The translations under genes and the position numbers were made by a program. Under the pieces are notes generated by a model. The model was given only the letters and a program-made list of their open reading frames with translations. It had not been told where the DNA came from and did no database searches. A stretch of 25,316 nucleotides of DNA, taken from contig UPXS01000025.1 of assembly GCA_900538355.1 (NCBI GenBank), positions 1 through 25,316 on the forward strand. Direction: 5' to 3'. Source of the DNA: an uncultured Veillonella sp. Its GTDB lineage: Bacteria; Bacillota; Negativicutes; Veillonellales; Veillonellaceae. The stretch's first letter is position 1. Every line of letters starts with the position of its first letter. This document shows, in pieces, positions 8,201-16,242 of the stretch.

Positions 8201-10186
8201 ATGAAAACACAAAGTAAGAGACGTACTTCTATACTTGTTGGGTTGGCATTGATGGGCTTATCCGTGAATGGATATGCAGCAGAAGTTTCTGCGACACCAG
8301 ATAGCACAGGTGTAACGGCAGCTACTGAAGCTAGTGGAGCTACTGAAAGCCATACTATTAACGTAACTGCTAATCGTATGGCCTTGCTCGATTTAGATAC
8401 GCCAGCAGCGATGGATGTTATTACCCAAAAGGATTTAGTAAATAGTGGTGCTAAAAATGCCTTTGATGCGGTGAATATGGTACCTGGTGTTACGTCCTTT
8501 TCCTATGGTGCATCAGGCCTTGAATATGGTGCTATGGATAGCCGTGTAAATATTCGTGGCCTTGAACGGGGCTCTTTAGTCCTCGTAAATGGTGTGCCTA
8601 TGAACCTTAATGGTAAGGGTGGCCTCAGTTCGATTCCAACAGGATCCATTGAGCGCGTTGAGGTGCTCAAAGGCGCCGCATCTGCTCTATATGGCTCTGA
8701 TGCGATGAGCGGTGTTATTAATGTCATTACGAAAACCCCAACCAAAGAAGGCGGTTCAGCTACCGTAGGCTTTGGCAACATGGGTAGCCAAACCTATAAA
8801 CTCAGCTATGGTACACCGCGATTCTTAATTGGTGTGGAACGTAACTTCTTTGGTGCTCAAGACCCAGAAACACCTATTCGCTCAGATATTGGCGGCTATG
8901 CTAGAGGCTATGAATATTACACAGCTCGTGATAAGGGCAACTCCTTAGGTGTATTTATGAGCGGTAAATTGAACGATAAGTTGACCTTAAACTTTAGCCG
9001 TTTTGAAGGTAACTCCTCCTTTGCACAGTTGAGTACGGAAACAAATCCTATCAAGCAAAAGCTCCACTCTACAACATATGCTTATCATGATACAAAAAAT
9101 AATGTGTCCTTGATTTATAAGGATCGTAATACGACAGGTACACTATTCTATAATGATAGAGATTTGTATGGTAAAAGTCGTGTGCACAGTAAAAAAGTAT
9201 ATACTGTAAGCGATAACAACTATATTGCACGCCAATATGGTTTTGATGTGCAACATGAATGGGATTTCCGGGATGGTAAAGATTACTTAATTGCCGGTGT
9301 GCTTGGTAAACGTGAAACCTATAAGACTACTGCTGGTCCGTACTATGGCAATCCGCATCGTAATAGCTTGGCCCTTTATGGAACCTATTCTCATCAATTT
9401 AACCCGAAATGGACCGGGATTTTAGGTTTGCGCTATTCCGATATTAAGGATCCTGTGAGAAATCAAAAGGTATTGACACCGCAGTTCCAATTGCAACATC
9501 GCATCAACAAAGAATCCTCTATGTATATGAATGTTGGTAAAGCATTTAGAATGCCGAACCTTAGTGATACTTTCAAGAAGATTAACAAAGGCTATGCCTC
9601 TGTGAGTGGACGTAATTTGAAACCTGAAGAAGGTTGGAACTATGAATTGGGCTACAAGCACATTACCGACAAGGATAGTTGGAAGGTAGCCGCATTCTAT
9701 ATGGACTTTAAGAACTTCTTCTCCTGGAAGCCAGATAGCAACGGTAAGAATACAATCCGTGTAAATGGTGGTCGTTATAGAAATGTGGGCATTGAAGCTC
9801 AGTATGGCCGCAAATTAACGGATCATTTGAAAATGACTGTTGGCGCATCGTACTCCAATCCTAAACAACGAGAAATCGATAAAACCTATTGGAAACAAGC
9901 GAACCCTAAATTGCAGTTTACAGGGGGGCTTCACTATAACAGCTCGACTTGGACTGCCGGCACTAGCATCAACTTTGTTACAAAACGTATGAAGAACCGC
10001 GATGGCGGTACCAATCCAAATCTTGTAGCTTGGAATGCCTATGTAGGGTATCAATTTAATGAAAACTCTTCCTTACGCCTCGATGCGCGTAACTTGTTGA
10101 ATCGTCACAACGTTATCTCTAATGGTGACTGGGAATACTGGGATGAACCATTCAACTATCAATTGAGCTACACTCAAAAATTCTAG
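8201..10186 (+). CDS. TonB-dependent outer-membrane receptor B2 (661 aa)
   Basis: This is a second receptor, paralogous to B1. The ATG at 8201 is chosen because AAGTGAGG (8185-8192) lies 8 nt ahead and a proper signal peptide follows (MKTQSKRRTS, cleavage after GYA at residue 26). The upstream ATG at 8177 would add eight residues ahead of the signal and lacks a site. After a short Thr/Ala/Ser-rich spacer comes the TonB-box-like HTINVTANR. The plug includes NIRGLERGSLVLVNGVPM, IERVEVLKGAASALYGSDA and GVINVITKTP. FRMPNLSDTF at residue 449 and NLKPEEGWNYELG at 472 form an FRAP/NPNL-like box without an intervening His. The barrel ends LSYTQKF. B1 and B2 differ most in the plug loops and the early barrel loops, and agree strongly in the C-terminal third. 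Tandem duplication followed by divergence of ligand loops is the likely history. Confidence 0.93.
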   Translation: MKTQSKRRTSILVGLALMGLSVNGYAAEVSATPDSTGVTAATEASGATESHTINVTANRMALLDLDTPAAMDVITQKDLVNSGAKNAFDAVNMVPGVTSFSYGASGLEYGAMDSRVNIRGLERGSLVLVNGVPMNLNGKGGLSSIPTGSIERVEVLKGAASALYGSDAMSGVINVITKTPTKEGGSATVGFGNMGSQTYKLSYGTPRFLIGVERNFFGAQDPETPIRSDIGGYARGYEYYTARDKGNSLGVFMSGKLNDKLTLNFSRFEGNSSFAQLSTETNPIKQKLHSTTYAYHDTKNNVSLIYKDRNTTGTLFYNDRDLYGKSRVHSKKVYTVSDNNYIARQYGFDVQHEWDFRDGKDYLIAGVLGKRETYKTTAGPYYGNPHRNSLALYGTYSHQFNPKWTGILGLRYSDIKDPVRNQKVLTPQFQLQHRINKESSMYMNVGKAFRMPNLSDTFKKINKGYASVSGRNLKPEEGWNYELGYKHITDKDSWKVAAFYMDFKNFFSWKPDSNGKNTIRVNGGRYRNVGIEAQYGRKLTDHLKMTVGASYSNPKQREIDKTYWKQANPKLQFTGGLHYNSSTWTAGTSINFVTKRMKNRDGGTNPNLVAWNAYVGYQFNENSSLRLDARNLLNRHNVISNGDWEYWDEPFNYQLSYTQKF

Positions 10187-10228
10187 TAGTTATTTACTTT
10201 TTCGTAGAACAATACAAGGAGTATCACC

Positions 10229-11182
10229 ATGAATAAGAAGACCAACCTCCTCATATGCTTGATGATACTTCTTTGTATATGTATAGCAGGTTGTGGATTT
10301 CAACCTAGAGAATCCGTCACAAGTCCTATGCGTTATGTTGAAAGCTATGATGGTGTTCGCGTAGGTGTTCCTGAGCATCCAGAGCGTATTTTAGCATTAT
10401 CTTCCGCAGCAGATACGATTTTATTAGGACTTATAGAGCCCAATCGCCTGGTGGGTATTAATAAATTATCTACCTATGAGGAGTACTCCTTGGAAGCAAA
10501 GCGAGCTAAACTCGTAAAACCGGTGTTGGGTTCCTATCCATTGGAGAAGGTTATAGCCTTGAAACCAGATCTCGTCATCGCTCCAGATTACACGAGTGCA
10601 GATGTTATTGACGGTTTGCGCCACATGGGTATACCTACTGTTGTAGTACCGACACCGTCTACGGTAGAGGAAGTCATTCATAATATAACGGATATTGCGC
10701 ATGTGGTTGGGGAGGATGAAAAGGGTCAATTGTATACCCAGAAGATTCGTCGTGAATTAGATGAGATGAAACGGCTAGGGGCCTCTATTCCTGTAGAACA
10801 GCGTAAAAGTGTACTCTTTGTATCCTCCATGGATGGTTATACAGGAACAGGTAGTTTGTTTGATGATATGTGTAAGTATATGAGTATCTACAATGCACCT
10901 GATCTTTTAGGATTACCGCCACGGACGCCCTTTGGGGATGAACGAGTCATAGCGATGGAACCAGATTATATTTTTATTCCCTCCTATAAGGGAATGGATA
11001 AGACATTAGCCAGTCGATATTTAGATAATCCCGCATTTCAGAATTTGTCAGCTGTACGGGAAAACAGAGTTAAACCCTTGCCAGCAGCATACCTATATAC
11101 AATGAATCAGCATATTGGTGAAGCCATGCTAGCCATTATGCATACTGTGTATCCTCAGTTAGAAAGGAATTCTCATGACTAA
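10229..11182 (+). CDS. ABC transporter substrate-binding lipoprotein B (317 aa)
   Basis: This is a Peripla_BP_2 (FecB/BtuF-like) binding protein. AAGGAG (10216-10221) precedes the ATG. The lipoprotein signal runs MNKKTNLLICLMILLCICIAGC with Cys22 in an IAGC lipobox. The body has PERILALSSAADTILLGLIEP, then LEKVIALKPDLVIAPDYTS, a Ser/Thr-Thr-Val-Glu-Glu helix start, and GTGSLFDDMCKYM around residue 210, a motif shared with binding protein C in module C. The C-terminal lobe has MEPDYIFIPSYKG and NLSAVRENRVKPLPAAY. Its end overlaps the permease start by 8 nt, so the two are translationally coupled. It presumably delivers the ligand of receptors B1/B2 to permease B. Confidence 0.92.
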   Translation: MNKKTNLLICLMILLCICIAGCGFQPRESVTSPMRYVESYDGVRVGVPEHPERILALSSAADTILLGLIEPNRLVGINKLSTYEEYSLEAKRAKLVKPVLGSYPLEKVIALKPDLVIAPDYTSADVIDGLRHMGIPTVVVPTPSTVEEVIHNITDIAHVVGEDEKGQLYTQKIRRELDEMKRLGASIPVEQRKSVLFVSSMDGYTGTGSLFDDMCKYMSIYNAPDLLGLPPRTPFGDERVIAMEPDYIFIPSYKGMDKTLASRYLDNPAFQNLSAVRENRVKPLPAAYLYTMNQHIGEAMLAIMHTVYPQLERNSHD

Positions 11183-12212
11183 ACAGAAACAACGCATCAT
11201 GGCAATTGCCATAATTGGGGTATTGCTGTGTATTGTGAGTCTATTGGCACTACACCTAGGAACCATTATGATTCCTATCGGTGGGGGCATACAAAGCATC
11301 TTAAATGGTATGGGAATACCTGTACATTTCACAGAGCCTATTACGGCTGAACAAGAGGCGGTGTTGTGGTTTATCCGCATGCCACGTCTTATCATAGGTT
11401 TACTCGTAGGTGGTGCCTTGGCACTAGCTGGTGCGGTTATGCAAGGGGTATTCTCTAACCCATTGGCGGATCCTGGCATCATGGGCGTATCTGCAGGTGC
11501 ATCGCTTGGTGCCGTTATTGCCATCGCCCTTGGCTTTACATCCTTAGGGATGTTTTATATGCCTGCCTTTGCTTTCGTAGGGGCCTTTGTATCCGTTGGT
11601 ATTACCATTCTTTTGACATTGCGTAATAACAAGCTAGATACGACAACCTTATTGTTAGCTGGCGTAGCTGTGAGCATGTTATTAGGGGCTTTTACCTCCG
11701 GTATCTTGACGATGATTAATGAATACCGGTTGCGTGAATTCTTATTCTGGATGGTAGGGGGGCTCGATTTCCGTCGTTGGGACCATGTTCTATTGGCGGT
11801 TGGACCTATCATGACAGGCAGTGTTATTTTAATGATGCTTGGGCGCCATTTAAATGTACTCGTTCTCGGCGACACAGAGGCGCGCGCTCTAGGTGTGCCT
11901 GTAATGGTGTATCGCATGTTATTCCTATTCTTATCATCCGTCATTACTGCTACCGCTGTATGCGTCAGCGGTTCTATCGGATTCGTAGGGCTTGTGGTGC
12001 CACATATTGTACGTCTCTTAGTAGGACCAGATCATCGCATCTTATTGCCCATGGCCGCCATTGGTGGTGCGCTATTCCTCGTATTCTGCGATACCTTAGG
12101 TCGCGTCGTAGCACAACCAGTAGAAATTCGCGTAGGTATTATGACGGCTCTTTTAGGGGCACCGTATTTCTTATATTTACTTCATCGCTTGCGTAGTAAA
12201 GGAGGGGCCTAA
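11175..12212 (+). CDS. FecCD/BtuC-family ABC permease B (345 aa)
   Basis: This is the inner-membrane permease of the second importer. Family signatures are FIRMPRLIIGLLVGGALALAG, MQGVFSNPLADPGIMGVSAG and ASLGAV near residues 70-115, and GSIGFVGLVVPHIVRLLVGP near residue 265, which forms the ATPase-contact loop. It has multiple hydrophobic helices and family-typical length. The start overlaps the binding-protein gene by 8 nt, with AAAGGAA (11163-11169) as ribosome site. The stop overlaps the ATPase start (TAATG). Its sequence differs enough from permease A to indicate a separate lineage rather than a recent duplicate. Confidence 0.95.
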   Translation: MTKQKQRIMAIAIIGVLLCIVSLLALHLGTIMIPIGGGIQSILNGMGIPVHFTEPITAEQEAVLWFIRMPRLIIGLLVGGALALAGAVMQGVFSNPLADPGIMGVSAGASLGAVIAIALGFTSLGMFYMPAFAFVGAFVSVGITILLTLRNNKLDTTTLLLAGVAVSMLLGAFTSGILTMINEYRLREFLFWMVGGLDFRRWDHVLLAVGPIMTGSVILMMLGRHLNVLVLGDTEARALGVPVMVYRMLFLFLSSVITATAVCVSGSIGFVGLVVPHIVRLLVGPDHRILLPMAAIGGALFLVFCDTLGRVVAQPVEIRVGIMTALLGAPYFLYLLHRLRSKGGA

Positions 12213-13057
12213 TGAAATTAGATGTTCAATCTTTATCCGTTACATTAGGGGAAAACCCGATTCTAAAGGATGCGTCCTTCTCTATTGATAGTGGTGAATT
12301 CGTCGGTATTATCGGGCCTAATGGTTCTGGTAAAACAACGCTATTAAAAACCTTGCGTGGCCTTTATCCTATATCTGGGGGCCAGGTTTTGTGGGATGGT
12401 AAAAGTATCGCCTCTTTGAGCGATAAGGAAATTGCTCATCATGTGGCGTACATGCAGCAATCTGTCAATGTGTCCTTTGACTATGAAGCCATCGATATTG
12501 TAATGACAGCTCGTTATCCTTATTTGAAATGGTGGCAACAAGAAGGCCCAGACGATAAGGCTATCGTAGAAAAGGCCATGAAAGAGGTAGGTGTGTATCA
12601 CCTGCGCAATCGATCTGTACAAAACCTTAGTGGTGGTGAGCGACAACGGGTATTCCTAGCAAAGGCGTTGGCACAACAAACAGAGGTGCTCTTATTAGAT
12701 GAACCAACAGCGGCTCTCGATTTAGTTTACGCCGATGATATCTTCCATGAAGGTCGTAGATTATGCGACGAAGGTAAAACGATTCTAATCGTTGTTCACG
12801 ATTTAGAATTGGCTGCTAAATATTGTACCAAGCTCGTCCTAGTTAGCGATGGTCATATCATTGACGTAGGTACGCCGAGAGAGGTGCTGACGGCAGAAAA
12901 CTTGCGTGCTGCATTCCATCTATCTGCAGCGGTTTACGATGATCCGTACTTCAAACAACAGCGTATCTTTGTATTCCCTAAGGGCACTACAAGCATTGAT
13001 GAGTTCAAGCAAACCAATGCGAGTACGGACATATCTTTTGATCCTAATCTAAAATAG
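12212..13057 (+). CDS. ABC transporter ATPase B (281 aa)
   Basis: This is the ATPase of importer B. Walker A GPNGSGKT is at residues 35-42, the signature LSGGERQR at 139-146, Walker B VLLLDEP at 159-165 followed by TAALD, and VVHDLE carries the switch histidine. AAAGGAGG (12198-12205) precedes the ATG, which overlaps the permease stop. It is about 28 residues longer than ATPase A because of a C-terminal tail (beyond about residue 235) with an aromatic/charged part and a polar end rich in Thr, Ser and Asp. Such tails in this family can be regulatory, but no known domain is recognised. No clear terminator follows before the chelatase genes. Confidence 0.94.
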   Translation: MKLDVQSLSVTLGENPILKDASFSIDSGEFVGIIGPNGSGKTTLLKTLRGLYPISGGQVLWDGKSIASLSDKEIAHHVAYMQQSVNVSFDYEAIDIVMTARYPYLKWWQQEGPDDKAIVEKAMKEVGVYHLRNRSVQNLSGGERQRVFLAKALAQQTEVLLLDEPTAALDLVYADDIFHEGRRLCDEGKTILIVVHDLELAAKYCTKLVLVSDGHIIDVGTPREVLTAENLRAAFHLSAAVYDDPYFKQQRIFVFPKGTTSIDEFKQTNASTDISFDPNLK

Positions 13058-13108
13058 TTAAATAGGATTATGGATACTTAGCAGCTGGTACGTAGCATCT
13101 CATCATGT

Positions 13109-13192
13109 GTTACTAACTGATTGAGAATTACTTATTTTTCATGAGTTACTAATTTAGTTACTAACTTATTATGAATTACTAATTTATTATGT
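13109..13192 (+). repeat. 18-bp tandem repeat array upstream of the chelatase genes
   Basis: Five units follow each other without gaps, starting at 13109, 13127, 13145, 13157 and 13175. Four are 18 nt and the third is cut to 12 nt. The consensus is RTTACTAAYTTATTATGA; the best units are 13157-13174 and 13175-13192, and 13127-13144 is the most diverged. The array ends 42 bases before the chelatase ATG and contains stops in the relevant frames, so it is non-coding. It may be an operator array or iteron-like protein-binding set, or a simple slippage repeat. Confidence 0.7.
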
Positions 13193-13234
13193 CTGTTGGC
13201 AGTTTACATTGCAATTCTGAGTGAGGTTAGCCTT

Positions 13235-14164
13235 ATGTTATATCCATTTACTGCGATTGTTGGTCAAGATGAAATGAAATTAGCCCTTTTGCTCAATGCC
13301 ATCAATCCATCCATTGGCGGTGTGTTGATCGAAGGTGAAAAGGGCACTGCTAAATCGACGGCTGTACGAGCGTTGGCAAATCTGTTACCTCCTATGGAAA
13401 TAGGCTCATCTGCCATGACCGTTGTAGAACTGCCTATTAATGCCACGGAAGACCGAGTGGTGGGATCTATTAACTTGGAAAAGGCTTTACAAGAGGGGGT
13501 AAAAGCCTTTGAACCAGGCATTTTACATGCTGCACATCAAAATATTCTCTATGTAGATGAGGTAAATCTATTAGATGATCATATTGTAGATATTTTGCTC
13601 GACGTAGCAGCCATGGGCGTCAATACAGTTGAGCGTGAAGGGGTGAGTCATTCCCATCCATCTCGTTTCATCCTTGTAGGAACGATGAATCCAGAAGAGG
13701 GAGATCTTAGACCTCAATTGTTAGACCGTTTCGGCTTATCTGTTATGGTTTATGGGGAGCATGACCCAGCACAGCGTATGGAGGTTATCAAGCGCCGCCT
13801 TGCTTTTGGAGATGACCCAAATGGCTTTATCGCATCCTATAAAGATTTGGAACTAGCATTACACGAACGCTTGTTACAAGCCCGCCAATTATTGCCAAGC
13901 GTCATCCCTTCAGATGATGTACTGCTAAAGATTGCGAGCATCAGCATCGGTGTCGGCGTTGATGGTCATCGCCCAGATATTACGATGATGCACACCGCTC
14001 GAGCTCATGCCGCCTTTCAGGGGCGCAATCAAATTATAGATGAAGACCTCAAGGTAGCTGCCCGATTAGCCTTGAAACACCGTTTGCGTCGATTGCCCTT
14101 TGAAGAGCAAGGTCATGATGAAGATCGCATTGATACAGTGGTAACTGCAGTGCTCGAGGGCTAA
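13235..14164 (+). CDS. bchI: Chelatase AAA+ ATPase subunit, BchI/ChlI type (309 aa)
   Basis: This is the AAA+ motor of a class I metal chelatase, which forms a hexamer with the D subunit and drives metal insertion by the large H/CobN subunit. The ATG at 13235 is chosen: GAGTGAGG (13219-13226) is 8 nt ahead and the protein opens with the family-typical YPFTAIVGQDEMKLALLL. The upstream TTG at 13196 is rejected. Walker A GEKGTAKS is at 34-41. ATEDRVVGSINLEKAL and VKAFEPGILHAAHQ follow, with Walker B ILYVDEVNLLDD at 104-115. HPSRFILVGTMNPEEGDLRP and LLDRFGL carry sensor residues. It is close to full family length (about 310-350 aa). It is followed 2 nt later by the D subunit. No chlorophyll or corrin genes are nearby, so the metal and ring are not fixed by the sequence. 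Confidence 0.94.
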   Translation: MLYPFTAIVGQDEMKLALLLNAINPSIGGVLIEGEKGTAKSTAVRALANLLPPMEIGSSAMTVVELPINATEDRVVGSINLEKALQEGVKAFEPGILHAAHQNILYVDEVNLLDDHIVDILLDVAAMGVNTVEREGVSHSHPSRFILVGTMNPEEGDLRPQLLDRFGLSVMVYGEHDPAQRMEVIKRRLAFGDDPNGFIASYKDLELALHERLLQARQLLPSVIPSDDVLLKIASISIGVGVDGHRPDITMMHTARAHAAFQGRNQIIDEDLKVAARLALKHRLRRLPFEEQGHDEDRIDTVVTAVLEG

Positions 14165-14166
14165 CC

Positions 14167-16239
14167 ATGGATACATCTGTACAAGAGGCCCTCAAAATCG
14201 GCCTTGTAAATGACCAGATTCATACCATTGTTATTTCTGGTGGTATTGGTGTTGGTAAAAGTTATATCCTTCGCCAGTGCCTCGAGAAATGGCAAATTTC
14301 CTATCGTTTAATACCTGTTTATGTAGATAACTCACAGTTACAAGAGTCTATCGATTTTGAGGCTTCTCTAGAACAGGGCAAGATGGTAATGTCCTCCGGT
14401 TTATTAGATGACACTGGCACGCGTTGTTGGGTTGTCGATGATGGACATGTGTTATCACCAGAGGTGCGACATGCACTACTGGTCGAGGCCAAGCGTCGCC
14501 AAATCTTGCTGATCATGACCATCAATCATGAGGATCAAACTCTAGATGATGCGGAATGGGAGCTTGTGGATGTGCATGTATCGATGGAGATGCCTTCTCT
14601 AGAGTCTCGCATCGCAATATTGCAACAACATAGAGAAGAAATTCAATGTATTGATATATCCACATTTGGTGGTAATCAAACAAACCTAGATGATGGGCCA
14701 TCTGAGGTGGAATCTAAGTCAATAGACATTCCTTCATCTGAGGATATAGGTTTTCTCATAGACAATAAGAGTGTTCAAGCTGTAGCTGTTCCTGATGCCA
14801 TGCTTTCACTGGCTATATCCTACGCATTACAAGCAAGAACTGTAGGTCATGGGGCTGAATATATATTGTTACAAGTCATGAAGTCACTCGCTGTTCTTGA
14901 GGGCAGTTCATACTGCAAACCAGTTCATGCTGAACAGGCAGCGCTCTACGTACTACCACATCGTATGAAGCGTAATGATGACTCTGAGTCGGAATCCTCA
15001 CAAGGGGATTGTATGGCTGATAATAATAAACAAGAACAGAATGACTCCAATGATGCTACAACGGTAGCTGATTCGGATAGTGCTAAGGATTCTAATGATA
15101 GTGACGCCGATGATGTGCAATCGGAACAACGTGAATCGGCAGATTCCCATAACGATATGGACGGAACCGAGGATGAACTGTCTGATCAAGAAGATTCTAG
15201 TAGCTCTGACCAAGAAGACTCTGGTAGGTCTGATCAAGATGCATCAAGTGATGCTAATAACTCTGACTATATATCCCAGGGGCTGAATCATCCGTTGAAT
15301 GCTGATAGCAATGAGGCTGACGGGATATCCGCTTTAGGATTGCCAGATATGGTAGCTAAAATTGCAAATAAGATGTTTCAGTGGAAATTAGAATCATCTA
15401 AGACGGTGGACAGACAATACCGCAAGGGTTCAGGGCGCCGCCTTATGACTAAGACAAAGGACACGAGAGGTCGCATGATTCGAGCTTATCAGGACGAGCA
15501 TGCTCTAGAGGACTTGGCCTTAGTAGACACATTACGAGCAGCGGCGCCGTATCAACGGTTGCGGATTGCTGCTAAAGTAAAACAACTACAACAATCTGCT
15601 CAGCTACATCAGGAGAGCCGTCAAGGCGATAAGGGATTATCAATTCTGGTGAAGCCCCAAGATTATCGCCGAAAAGCACGGGAAAAACGGATCGGTGCCT
15701 ACCAGCTTTTTGTGGTAGATGCTAGTGGCTCCATGGCAGCTCGCCACCGTATGGAGGCCACAAAGGCTGCTATTTTGAGCTTGTTACGAGATTCCTATAT
15801 TCATCGTGATTCAGTGGGGCTCATTGCATTTCGCAAGGAATCAGCAGAGGTATTATTACCCTTCACGCGCAGTGTGGAGCGAGCCGAGAGATTATTGGCA
15901 ACATTGCCAACAGGAGGTAAAACGCCATTGGCACAAGGCCTACGTACGGCCTATACTATGTGTGATAGACTCTTACGCAAGCATTCAGCGGAGCGTATAC
16001 AGATGATTTGTATCACCGATGGTCGTGCTACGTCAGGGGATTCAGAGGACCCTGTAGCAGAGGCCAAACAATGGGCTCGTATTTTAGGGACTTTGCCGGT
16101 AGACTGTATCGTTATCGACACGGAAACGGGATTTATCAAGCTAGGATTAGCTAAGAAATTATGTCAATTGATGAATGGCAGTTATTATGCCATGGATACT
16201 ATTTCGGCAGAACGTATTTTGCGGGTATCGCGGAGGTAA
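14167..16239 (+). CDS. bchD: Chelatase D subunit with AAA-like and VWA domains, BchD/ChlD type (690 aa)
   Basis: This is the bridging subunit of a class I chelatase, linking the I-subunit ring to the large subunit. The N-terminal part resembles an AAA+ domain and keeps a complete P-loop (GGIGVGKS, residues 25-32) and a Walker-B-like WVVDDGH. A strongly acidic Asp/Ser/Glu/Gln-rich linker spans about residues 270-370. The C-terminal domain is a von Willebrand A fold with an intact metal-ion-dependent adhesion site: DASGS at 518-522, T586 in GGKTPLA and D618 in CITDGRA. Just upstream are KGSGRR and the basic stretch typical of BchD. GAGGG (14156-14160) in the end of the I-subunit gene serves as ribosome site. 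The next gene starts 3 nt after its stop. Confidence 0.92.
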   Translation: MDTSVQEALKIGLVNDQIHTIVISGGIGVGKSYILRQCLEKWQISYRLIPVYVDNSQLQESIDFEASLEQGKMVMSSGLLDDTGTRCWVVDDGHVLSPEVRHALLVEAKRRQILLIMTINHEDQTLDDAEWELVDVHVSMEMPSLESRIAILQQHREEIQCIDISTFGGNQTNLDDGPSEVESKSIDIPSSEDIGFLIDNKSVQAVAVPDAMLSLAISYALQARTVGHGAEYILLQVMKSLAVLEGSSYCKPVHAEQAALYVLPHRMKRNDDSESESSQGDCMADNNKQEQNDSNDATTVADSDSAKDSNDSDADDVQSEQRESADSHNDMDGTEDELSDQEDSSSSDQEDSGRSDQDASSDANNSDYISQGLNHPLNADSNEADGISALGLPDMVAKIANKMFQWKLESSKTVDRQYRKGSGRRLMTKTKDTRGRMIRAYQDEHALEDLALVDTLRAAAPYQRLRIAAKVKQLQQSAQLHQESRQGDKGLSILVKPQDYRRKAREKRIGAYQLFVVDASGSMAARHRMEATKAAILSLLRDSYIHRDSVGLIAFRKESAEVLLPFTRSVERAERLLATLPTGGKTPLAQGLRTAYTMCDRLLRKHSAERIQMICITDGRATSGDSEDPVAEAKQWARILGTLPVDCIVIDTETGFIKLGLAKKLCQLMNGSYYAMDTISAERILRVSRR

Positions 16240-16242
16240 ATC

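Noticed and set aside
11777..12196. 139-residue + strand frame inside permease B
   Set aside because: It is out of frame within a well-conserved FecCD permease and its product is Cys/Arg/His/Tyr-rich nonsense without family features.
13109..13192. CRISPR array
   Set aside because: The units are only 18 nt, adjoin without unique spacers, and no cas gene is present.
13196..13234. TTG start extending the BchI-type protein by 13 residues
   Set aside because: The ribosome site at 13219-13226 lies inside the extension and the family sequence begins at the ATG at 13235.
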